Shown here: piece after piece, positions 44,461 to 54,800 of the stretch
How the letters are laid out: each line of letters opens with the position of its first letter
Numbering within the stretch: the first letter of the stretch is position 1
Assembly: GCA_028583605.1 (NCBI GenBank)
Contig: CM053335.1
Span: 11,042,053-11,106,052 of the forward strand
Direction: 5' to 3'
Length of the DNA stretch: 64,000 nt
DNA from: Dastarcus helophoroides
Taxonomy: Eukaryota > Arthropoda > Insecta > Coleoptera > Bothrideridae
Made by a program: the position numbers and the translations under genes
Notes under the pieces: generated by a model
Database searches by the model: none
Told to the model about the DNA's origin: nothing
The model's input: only the letters and a program-made list of their open reading frames with translations

Positions 44461-47066
44461 AGAAGAAGTTCCGCAGAAAAGTAAACATCCGTGTTGGAAA
44501 AACATAAAAAGAAAATGATATTTTAAAACTAATTGACGAGAAAATCTGGAAAGGTACCTTACGACTTTTAAAGAGGAAATCTTTAGAAAAAAAATTTACT
44601 AAGCATCAAAAATTAGAAGCTTAAAGTGGGAATTATTTGAAAAGCTTTACTATTTCATGTTTTTAAGCTATAACAGAACATACTCCATTAAAATTTTGAT
44701 AAAATTTAAAATACCAGCATTTTAACCAAAATTTTGAGAAAAAGGCTCTATTTTTACATTGACTTTTTAGAAAAATATAACAGTTAGATGTACTTGAAAA
44801 AGTTTCTGAAAGTGCGAAAATTTTAGGAGAAACTCATCCTGAAGAAAAAAATCCAGCTTAAAGATTGATCAAACTCGAATTTCAAGGCAAAATTTTGGGA
44901 TTAAACTCGAAAATTTGGGGAGGAAAATTAAAAAATTTTACAAGGAAAAGGCGAAATTTTGACTTTCAACCTAAAAACGTGGTCGAAATTTTCTAAGAAA
45001 AAACAAAGTTTCAAAATAGTAAGGAAATCACGAAGAAGAAGCATAAAAATTACCGGGAAATGACAAAAGAGTTTAGGATATGCTGATGTGGAAAAAACTT
45101 TTTAAATTACGAGTATTTATTGCCGTGAAGAAGCACACATTTTACAGCGGAAAATTCTGAGAGATATTTAATTTGGAAATTGGTAATTGGAAAAAAAGTA
45201 ATATTCAAAATTGTTAATAAATGTTTTTCTTGTTAATTGTGGTTTTGAACTATTTATGTCTTTTTTTAGAGTATTTTGCCTTTTTAATGCCTTTTTAGCT
45301 GTTCGTTTTTGCCTAATTTAACATTTTGCTATCCTTTTTATCTTATTTGATTGTGCCTAAAATCCGGTCTAGTAATAAGCGAAATTAACTCTCTTACAAT
45401 CAATTTTCTTCGATAGAAAAATGGATAAAACCGCTAGGTTGCTTATTATTTGCTGTTCAAATTTCGCCAAGGTCTTTTATGCCTCATTAGCTTGTACGTG
45501 CTAGAGATCGTTTGTTTTTAGCCGATTTTAAAAGGAAAATTGGCCGATTAGTTGTCAACTATTTGAGCAATTTTAATTTGCCACAAATCCGATTCGCACT
45601 GTGGCTCTATATATGGCAGTTGCCTCTTTTATCGGCAGCGGAAAAATGTAATTGTAGCATTAACTCATTTTTTGTAATTTTTTTAAAATGAAACTGTAGA
45701 GAATATTTAGGCAATTTGAATGGATATTATTTGCGTGCTATTTTGTTAATTTATTTGGTAGTCGATTGGGAAAACAGCTAATTTGTTTGAAATATCAGTT
45801 AATACTAGTTTAAATTTTTTATTTTTGGTTACCGGCAAGTCTAATTGGATTTATTGGAAGCAGAATTATTTATTACATTGGTTATACCTTAAACGTCGTA
45901 CTTAATCAAGTTTCTTAATAAGCTGCATTGTGCTGCTTACCACATAAAAGGATAACTTACACCATAATTCATTACTCCATTCAGAATCTCCAATTAAAAA
46001 GTAGATAAATAATATTTGTTAACTAAATTGCGAGAATAATTTTACATAATAGACGATGGCAGTTTAGCTTAAGATGCCATTTTTTATGGACGATGCTTTT
46101 CGTTAAATCAAGAGCCTTAATACTTATTAGAATTATCCATTACTAATTACTTTTTAAAAAGAGAAGATTGGCAGAACAAATTAGACAGTCTAGAAATTTT
46201 TGAATAGGAAGAGATTGATGTACAAATTTTGTCTCTTGAAACCAAGACAATTTAAAAAAAAACAATTTTGTTGAATTTTTGAAGATAATCAAGTTTCCAC
46301 AAAAAAAGGAAGATATCAAAAAGTGCTGTTTTTATTAGCTTCATCTCTTAATTTAAACAAATATGCAGGCAATGAAAATCTAAGAAATTAGAGTGAAACA
46401 GAATTTATGTTAGCTCAGCTTACGTTGCTTTATGTTTAAAATTCAGAGGCAACATGGGAAAATCTTATTGTGTTAATAACCCCGGACAAAACAGTTCATT
46501 GCTAAATAAATGCTTTTTACTTTTAATCGGTAGATAACTTTATATGTTATGCGGGTTCAGATTAGCGCACATTCATAATCGATTTTTGGAAAGTTGTGAC
46601 CTATTCTACAAAGTAAGTCAACAGACGATAACGCTGTCTACTAAATGAATCATGGACAAATCTTGTAGTTCTAGTCTTTAAGGACAGGTTCCAGAATAAA
46701 AATTTAACGTCAGGGTAAGCTAAAGTAAAGTAAGCTAAGGTAAGGTAAGCTAAGTTAAGGTAATAAGAATTTAATGTCAAAGACAAAAAGTCAACTTGCA
46801 CCCGAAGGTAGCTAGGATTAGAATGAAGGAGAAGAAAATAATCGCCAAGAATTTATCTCGAAAAATTAGGAAGTCTTTAAAAACAGTGAGAGTTTATGTG
46901 AAAACAGTTTGAAGTTGTCACAAACTCAACCTCTCTCATAATTAATAATACTGAAGCGTCTAAGTATCTGGTTGTCCTTCTGTCGAATGATTTTTTGTCC
47001 GGGCTAGTTTCGAAAACTGCCAAGTCGATTTTAATAAATTTTTCACTAACAGGTAGAGTATTTATA
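44461..47066. other. AT-rich and unique DNA, no supported gene
   Basis: 44500-45100 is AT-rich array. 46216-46305 is a truncated CACAACA foldback copy J (ttgtctcttgaaaccaag, then ttgaagataatcaag). 46713-46765 is a simple run of gtaagctaaggtaa words. The minus-strand frame crossing 47067 joins flank to transposon and is not a gene. Nothing else is recognised. Confidence 0.5.
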
Positions 47067-47694
47067 GGGTAGATGTACCGTTTGTGGCCACTGTTCCGTT
47101 TGTGGCCAGTCTGAGATGTATAGGGATATATTATATATATTATTTTATTATAGCATTTTATAGTGTATTTATAGGGTTTTTGTGTGTGTTGGCTACGCTG
47201 TAAACTTTTCCCTATACTGATTGAAAGTATAGTTTGAGTGATTATTAAAAAAATATCTGGACGCGTGGTGTATCTCACCAAATTATAACTAATTCTTATA
47301 AGAATCTCGAGAAAGGCCTGGTAAGTAAATTAATCATAATTATTGCAAATCTTAATATTCTTTAAAATTTTAAGCTCTATAGTAGCTAGATAACGTAATA
47401 GTATGTTAAAAAAAATTAATTTACTTATAATAACCTCAAATACTAACAAAATATCCCATGGCCATAAGTGGAACAATAAAAACATGTGATTGCTATTTGT
47501 GGCCATACCATGGCCACAAATGGTGCATACACTATCCAGTTTTGGCCATAATTTTTACTCATTTAATGTATTTTGCTGCCCAACTGTATGTTATTTAATA
47601 ATTAATATTCAAACAATTAAGATAATATTTCGAAATAGAGACTGGAAAAGAAACGTAGTGTTGAAAGATTATTTTTTATCTGTTGCAGGTTAAA

Positions 47695-49686
47695 ATGCCA
47701 TCAAGGAAAAATCAGAAGCCCGTTGAAAAAATTCCAAAATCAACAAAAACTGGTATTCAAAAGGAAAAATCTAAAAGGACATTTTTTAATTACTCAGAAA
47801 CTGACTTACAAAAAGCTTTGGAATTAGTGAAGAATGGTTGTGCTATTGCAACGGCGTGTAATCAATATAAAGTCCCAAGAACTACATTACGTAGTAAACT
47901 TCGAGGCAAAGTACCAGAAACTACAGGTCGAGTAGGACCTGAGTCTATACTTGGCCATCATATTGAAGAAAAATTAGAAGAATGGCTATTAGGAACCAGC
48001 AGAATGGGTTTTCCTATAAATAGAGATTTCTTAATTCATTCAGTGAAACAATTAGTCGACGCAGAAGGTTTAAAAAATCCTTTTAAAAATAATATCCCGG
48101 GAAGAAAGTGGTTTGAAGGATTTCTTAAGAGGCATCCACGTGTGGGTCAAAAAAGGGCTGAACACCTCTGTAAGGCTCGAGCCATCGTCACTGAATCTGG
48201 TATACGGTCATGGTTCTCTCATATAGCTGAAGAACTGGGAGAAAATATTAAAATCCTTGATGATCCTCGACGAGTATTCGACATGGACGAGACGGCAGTT
48301 CATTTATCACCAAAAGGTGGTCTTGTTTTAGCAGAAAGGGGAAAAGCTGTGTATGATGTTGCTGGAAACGAAAAAGAAAATGTTACTACACTTTTTAATG
48401 TAAACGCTGCCGGAGAATTTGCACCATCACTGACAATTTTCAAGTATGAGCGACTACCTAAGATTTGCGTTGACTCGGCACCCAAAGGTTGGGGGATAGG
48501 AAAATCCGAGAATGGGTGGATGACTAGTGAATCTTTCTACGAATATTTCACGAATGTTTTCTATCCATTCCTGCTTGAACGCAAAATTCAACTTCCTGTG
48601 ATAGTTTTCTTGGATGGCCATGTTTCTCATATGTCCATTCATCTGAGTAAATTTTGTAAGGATAAACAGATTATCCTGTGCTGTTTTCCACCTCACTCCA
48701 CGCATATTTTACAACCATTGGACGTTTCTTTTTTTTTTCCTTTGAAGCAAAGATGGAAAAATTTGATAAGAAACTGGCGTATACAAAATGATGGTGTTGA
48801 TGTTCAGAAACATAACGTTCCAGCTTTTTTATCTAAACTTATTACTGAAGAAGATTTTACGACTGTCATAAAGAATGGATTTAAAGCTTGCGGTTTATGT
48901 CCGTTTAATGCGAATTCAGTTGACTATAGCAAGTGTGTCGAAATGAAAGATCGAGAAAACAATCAAAATATTTCTAATGAAATAAATTCGCAAAGAACCA
49001 TGCAGCAAGCCTTATCTCATCAAGAATACATCGAGAGTAAAATAAATCCTGAGCTATTACAACGATTCAAAAATGCCAAAGCTACAGGTATTGATTGGGA
49101 AACTGGTGATAAACACGAGTCATTGTACAATTTTTGGGCCCAGGCTGTTGAAGATGACAAACCGGAAAATGAATTGCAATCCCCACTTTGTCATCCTCTA
49201 GTTCCTGAAAATCCTTCTCCTTTGGCTTCTCATAATGATAATGTTTTCGAATTTCCTTTTCCTGAGTTTGATGCGTCTAATCTTCATGAAGGTGAGTAAA
49301 ATTGAAAAAACAGTTAAAAAATAATCTCCCAATGTTGAATTTATTTCAGTGATCTATTCTTTGGATAATTTATAAATTTTTAAATTATATTTTAATTTGA
49401 TATTTTTTTTTGCACTTTTTTAGTCGATGAACTGTTGGATTCCTATCCTTCTGATACTCTTAACCAAATTACCGACTGTGAAGTACCTCTTGCGATTGAA
49501 TTTCCTATCCTCGTAGATAATCATAAAAACCCGAATATTGTAATCCCTCCTAGTGATGAAGTTATTCAAGAACCTGTTGTTATGGAAGGTATTATAGAGC
49601 CTGTAGTTGAGGACGTTAGTACAACTAATGTTTCTCATTTGAACAGTATTTCAATGCGTCGAAAGTCTTTGGACGAAAGTTATTGA
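47695..49686 (+). CDS. pogo-like transposase (spliced, two coding exons)
   Basis: The enzyme would cut and paste its element by recognising the TIRs. Exon 1 (47695-49291) gives about 532 residues: a basic N terminus, a Psq/CENP-B-type helix-turn-helix (about 30-75), a second CENP-B-like DNA-binding domain (about 85-160), and a DDE_1 catalytic domain with D198 (D-M-D-E-T), D307 (F-L-D-G-H) and D343 (Q-P-L-D), a DD35D spacing typical of pogo. A donor (AAG, GTGAGT) at 49292 and an acceptor (ttttttag) at 49423 define a 132-bp intron that rejoins the frame exactly (residues V-D-E-L-L). Exon 2 adds about 87 residues to the stop at 49686. The start at 47695 follows a splice acceptor (ctgttgcag, 47688). 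A donor GTAAGT at 47321 suggests a 5'-UTR intron. The main domain is intact. Confidence 0.9.
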
Positions 49687-50003
49687 TGGAATTTGTATGT
49701 GGCCTAAAAAGAAGACTACGACACGAAAACGTAAGGTAGAACATTTACCTTCCGTAATCACAGCTGACAAGTGGATCGAACTAATGGAAGCTAAAGAGAA
49801 TGAGAAAAGCGCAGAAGAAGAAAGAAAGAAGCTTAAAAAAAGTCGAAAGAGAAGAAAAAAAAGAGCTTAAAAAAATCGAAAGGGAAGAAAATAAGGAAAG
49901 AAGAAAAAAAATTAAAGAAGAAAAATTGGAAGAAAAAGCTAAGAAAAAATTAGCCCCAAAAAAATCAGTTAAACCGCGCAAAAATGCTAAAAAAAATTGA
50001 TGA
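49687..50003 (+). pseudogene. frameshifted C-terminal tail of the pogo transposase
   Basis: After the stop at 49686 the frame starting at 49682 reads I-D-G-I-C-M-W-P-K-K-K and a K/E-rich tail. From about 49850 a third frame carries a highly basic and acidic coiled-coil-like tail to the stop at 49998-50000. Such K/E-rich tails are usual in this family. Two net frameshifts (one near 49665-49680, one in an A run near 49840) therefore appear to have truncated the protein. The effect on activity is unknown. Confidence 0.7.
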
Positions 50004-50570
50004 TTTTATGTGTATTACTAATTTTTGTGTCTTGTCTAGCTATTTAATAAATAAAGTGATGCATTGATTGTTAATTAAGATAATATTATTAATAATTCCC
50101 TTCCAGCAAAAAATTTCAGGCACTATGACCAAAACTGGAACAGCAAATGGCCAAAAATAGTGCTTCTATGGCCACTACTGGTGAAATTGGTGTAATTATT
50201 AATTTTAATTAATTTTGCATGACAAATTAAATTTTAAACATTTGAGCTTTTGATATTTCAATTCTTGATAAATTGAAGATTTGATTAATTTATTTTTTCT
50301 TATTAAATATTTAATTTAAATATATTTAAATCTCAATTAAACATACAAAAAAGCTTAAAGTGGCCACAAACGGTACATCTACCCTAGGGGTACCTTTTAG
50401 GCTATCTTTATTTTAGTAGAACTTAACCTTTCACTTTTAAAACTCGACTATTTTAACAATTTTACTTGTGGTGATCACATATAACTGATGTATGCGCGCC
50501 ACCTACAATTGTGGCTGCTAAAAATAAATTATTTTATTAAAATATGACGTGGTGAAACCAGGGGTCGACA

Positions 50571-50612
50571 AATTTTTAAACCGAAAGAGCCAGCCGCAAC
50601 AAAAAAATTGAT
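50571..50612 (+). mobile_element. hAT-type terminus
   Basis: CAGGGGTCGACAAATTTTT followed by aaaccgaaagagccagccgc. It is the same terminus as at 35828 (minus strand). Confidence 0.5.
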
Positions 50613-51001
50613 TTCGTGAATTTCAAAGCGCCAGAAATTTTTATTTCTTCTTCTACATTTTATTTCAAGATTAAATCAAATAAATCACAAAAGATATGGG
50701 ACGAAGAGAAATTTTCCAGTGAAAGCCAACACAAATTAAACAAGATATTTTTTTTGAAAAATCACGAAATGTAAAAAAATTGAAATTATCGACAAATGCC
50801 GAAATTTCAAATTATTTCAAATTGTCGCCAAATATCGAAATTTCAAGTAAAGTACGAATTTTAAAATGAATGGAAATTTCAATTGAATGTAAATTTTCGG
50901 CGACTTCAAGAGCCCTATGCAGTACGGGGATCAACTCTGTTGGAGAAGGGATAGCTAATACATTCTGTTGCCACTGCTGGGAAGAATCCATTGCAGCATA
51001 A
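50613..51001. repeat. AT-rich array block and Tc1 relic flank
   Basis: Words of the TTTCGA family. 50755-50905 matches the flank of the first Tc1-like relic (37430-37560, inverted), and 50905-51001 the non-coding leader of that relic, with an internal deletion. Confidence 0.55.
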
Positions 51002-51770
51002 ATGGGCATGGTTATAGGATTTAACGGAACAGGATGTCACCTTGGAAGACGAAATCAAGAGGAAAATATGTGCCAATCAAAAAGATGACCCTTTTCCGAA
51101 ACGATGAGTTATCAAAAACCAGAGAACCACTAATATTATATTGAAAAAAGAGGAACCAGCGATTCGAACCGTTTTAATATCATCTGCAATTATCAAAAAA
51201 GATTTAAGTAAAGCCGAGCATGTTGCCAGCAAAAAAGTCATGACTTGCCAGAAAGTACAAAGTTCAAAAATTGGAATTTGCGAGAAATTGGTTTGCTATT
51301 GACTGAAAGAAGATTTTATTTACTCACAAAACCAGATTTGGCTCACAATCTCCTAAAAGACGTGAGCATCTCTGAAGAAGGGAAATAGTGAGCTCCATCA
51401 TTCTGTAAGAATCTCGTTTGGTGTCGTTTGGGAGGACATCCGTTTCATCGGTCATACAGACTTGGTTCTTATACGTGAGTGGCCTATGAATGCGAATTAT
51501 TAACCTAGAAAGCATAAACTTAAATGCATAATGCCATGTGTTCCTTTTGTGGTTGTTGTGTTGACAAATTTTTCATGATTGCAGGACAATGCACACCTCC
51601 ACTTGGTTAGACAGATTATAGACCACCTGGATGTTGTTGGTAATGCATTAATACAATAGCCGCCCTGGATTACCTACCTCAATCCCACTGAACATTTATG
51701 GGACCATCTTAAAAAAAAGTTCGAGGTCGTAGACTCTCACTAGCGAATCACAATCAACTGTCGAATGCAG
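51002..51770 (+). pseudogene. Tc1-like transposase relic, copy 2
   Basis: The plus strand copies the relic at 35.8-36.85 kb: starts atgggcatgg, contains K-V-M-T-C-Q-K, the D-F-I-Y-S-Q-N-Q region in a shifted frame, the segment around 51.45 kb corresponding to G-H-T-D-L-V-L, D-N-A-H-L-H-L-V-R at 51.585 kb, and the N-P-T-E-H-L-W-D motif at 51.69 kb. There are stops and frameshifts throughout. It has a single N-terminal unit, unlike copy 1. Confidence 0.78.
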
Positions 51771-51783
51771 TGCTTTGAAGTCA

Positions 51784-51820
51784 TAATGGGATTACCCTTT
51801 GCGAATGGATTAAACTTAAA
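51784..51820 (+). mobile_element. very short LINE 3'-end insertion
   Basis: About 37 bp (ataatgggattaccctttg, then ggattaaacttaaa) interrupt the Tc1-like relic relative to copy 1, exactly matching the 3' terminus of the LINE family at 22.2, 25.9 and 40.8 kb. The preceding relic sequence gcagtgctttgaa is also present in the LINE just upstream of this point. Confidence 0.75.
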
Positions 51821-51844
51821 AAAATGGGGGAATATTCCCCAGCA

Positions 51845-51890
51845 GTGACGGCTGGCGTATAGGCACTGTGGAACTGCAGCACCCCCAATT
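51845..51890 (+). mobile_element. possible hAT-type terminus
   Basis: CAGTGACGGCTGGCGTATAG followed by gcactgtggaactgcagcac, in the style of a common arthropod hAT end. No opposite end was found. Confidence 0.35.
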
Positions 51891-54800
51891 TCGCTTACGA
51901 GATGTTTTCTTCAAATTTTCTATACACTTTTCAGTACACCATTTTTTGTAGAAATATTAAATTTTCTCTGATTTCTTTTTATAGAAATTTTAAGTTTCTT
52001 TCACGAAGTTACAACATTTAAAAACCTATTTAATTTTTAATTTTGATCAAAATCACATTTTAAAACCTATTTTTGTAAAAATTTTGAAGAAAAAATCAAT
52101 CAAATTAAAATGTTAAGAAAAAAACTCAAATTTCATTGAAAATGTCAACATTTTGAGCAAATAATTACAATTTCAAGAACAAATCTAAATTCAACTCATC
52201 TCGCATTTTACTATTTCTGTAAAAAATAAATTTCTACGTTATCTTCGAAATTTTGTATCATTTTGTATCAAAATTTTAAGTTTTTTTCAGATAATTCGAT
52301 TTATTTGAGAAATTTTGATTTTCATTTTTCCTAAATATTTTATAAAAACAAATTTTCTCGAAATTTCCATTTTTGAGTGTTATTCTTAAAATTTTGTATA
52401 GAAATTCCAACTCTTCCAGGTTTTTCTTTATGTTCTTTTAATTTGCTTTAAAAATGTCAAGTTTTTTCACAAAATTTTGACAACTTAAAGTTCATTTTAT
52501 TTTGTAGTTTTGGCAAAAAATGTTTGGAAAAAACCCTGAAAGCTCTATAAAAATTTCAACATTTTGGGAAAAACAAAAAATTTAGATTTTTTTTGTAAAG
52601 ATATTTTAAATTTTTTTACAAATTTCGATTGGTTTTTGCTTTTTTTCCTATGAAATTTGTGTTTTTCTCTAAACATTTTACACAAAGAACTTTTTTTTTG
52701 AAAATTCTGGTTTTCCTGGAGATTTTGTCTTTAATATATTTTTTCTTGGAGAAATTTGGTTTCTCTCTAATTTGTTTTGAAAGTTTAAAAGTTTTTTAAC
52801 AAAATTTTAATATTTTAAAGTTCATTTTATTTTATAATTTTGATAAGAAACTGAAAATTATTAAGTATAAATTTAGGAAAAATAAAATTCAAATCAGCAT
52901 AAATATAACTTTGAGCAAAATATTGAAATTTCAAGAAAAAATGAACCTTGTAAATTTTAACCTTTTTTACAATTTGATATTTCTCTAAAAAATTACTCCT
53001 ACTGTAGGACCAAAGAAAATTCTAAATCTGAATTTAAAATTTTTCTACAAATGTTAAATTTATTCTTGAAATTCTCAACTTTCGATTTATAATTCAAATT
53101 TCGATAAAAAAAAGATCGAAATTTAAAAATTAAACTCAAAATTTCAAGAGAAAGCAGATCATATTTCTAGAAAAAGTTGAAATTTCTTATTTGTTAACAG
53201 CATTTTTCAAAATAAAAATTAACATTTTTGGAATTGAAGAAAAAAACTTTTTTGAAATAAATTAATTGTCAAAAAATTCAAAAAATTCTTTACAATTTCG
53301 ATTTTTAAAGTGACAATTATTGAAATTTTTGAGAAAAACATTTCTAGAAGAGTCTCAAAATTTCGAAATAAAAATTAATCAGAATGTTGAAAAAAATTCA
53401 TTAACAATTTACTGTTCTAATTTAATTTTTTTCTAGTAATTGTAAAGGTCCAGAGAAATTTCAAAAATCAAATATTCTAGCTTGAAGCCAATTTTTTGTG
53501 ATTAAAATTCAAATTTTGACAATTTATTTGTACATAAAATGCAAGTTTTTTTTGGAAATTTGTTTCAAAACTATGCACAATTTTAAAAATAGAAATGTTT
53601 GTTACTATTTTTTTTAAATTCGAGTGTTATTTCAAAATTTTTCTCAAAAACTGTAAATTTAAAAAGAATAACAGTACCACTTTTAAAAAATAAAGCTTAA
53701 GTAATCAGAAAACTCGAATTTAAAAAAAAAGTCAAATTTTTAAATTTTCATAGAAAGTCAAATTTTTAAAAGAAAATAAGGATATCGAAAAAATTTTTAA
53801 TTTCTAAAATGGTTGACGTTTTCAATAATTTTGGAAATGTGAATAAAAAACGAATTTTTGGAAAAATATCGACATTTCAAATAAATTGCAAAGTTTTTAA
53901 TCAAATTTTCAAAGAAGCTGAAATTTTTGAATATTGGAGAAAACTCAAAATTATCAAAAAAGTTGAAATTTTCAAAAGGCAAAATTTTGAAAAAAGTCGG
54001 AATTTTCAATGGTTCAAGTGTAAAAACAATCTTTTCTTGAAAGTCGAAGATTTAATTGGAAATGTTTAAAAAAATGTATAAATAACATTTTAAAAAAGGT
54101 TCAAACTTTATTAAAAAACGTCAAGTTTTTAAAAAGAGTCAAAATTTTGAAAAAAAAAGTTGAAGTGTCGAAATTTTACGAAGTATTATTTCTTCTTAAA
54201 ACTCGACAATTTGTGAAATGTTTACTTTTTCTAATTCGACTTACTGAAAGATTCGACGTATTTCTCAAAAATTCATCTTTTGTCGACTTTTTAACAAGTA
54301 AAGTAAAAATTTGAAGTAATTGGAGATATTAAGTAAAATAGTTTTTGAAGATTTCGAGCTTTTTTCAAAGTTTTCGTTTTTCGAAATTTAGATCAATTCT
54401 CAAATTCCACTTTTTTCCAATTTTTTCGATTTGTTCTCAATTGGGCTTTTTTCTAGAACTTTTTACATTCTTTTTAAAATTCGCTTTTCCATCAAAGTTC
54501 GGCATTTTCCCCAAAATTGACTTTTAATAAACATTTAAACTTTTATTTATTTTCTAGAAAAACTTGTTACGTAAAATTCGGTTTTCTTTAAAATGTCGAC
54601 CTTTAAAATTCGACATATTATTGTTTCTACAAACTGCGATTTTTTCCACGAAATTTATCAGCATATTTTCAAAATGTTCGACTTTATTTCAAAATTTGAC
54701 TTTTACTGGGAAATTTTGACCTTCAACACTTCAACACTTTTTTTGAAATTTCTATATTCTTTTCAAATTTGTCCGTTTTTCAACATTTTGCCCAAATACT

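Larger units (their letters stand above)
47067..50384 (+). mobile_element. pogo-like DNA transposon, nearly complete
   Basis: Ends GGGTAGATGTACCGTTTG (47067-) and its inverse (to 50384) form terminal inverted repeats of about 26 bp with one shared frame, each bordered by TA, the expected target duplication of the Tc1/mariner superfamily. Length is 3318 bp. Additional tttgtggcca or tggccacaaa motifs cluster inside both ends (47098, 47460-47540, 50128-50175) and probably serve as subterminal transposase binding sites. It encodes one spliced transposase. The good TIR match and the intact main exon suggest recent arrival. Confidence 0.92.

Noticed and set aside
46877..47281. 134-residue minus-strand frame
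   Set aside because: It spans the left border of the pogo element, so it cannot be an ancestral gene.
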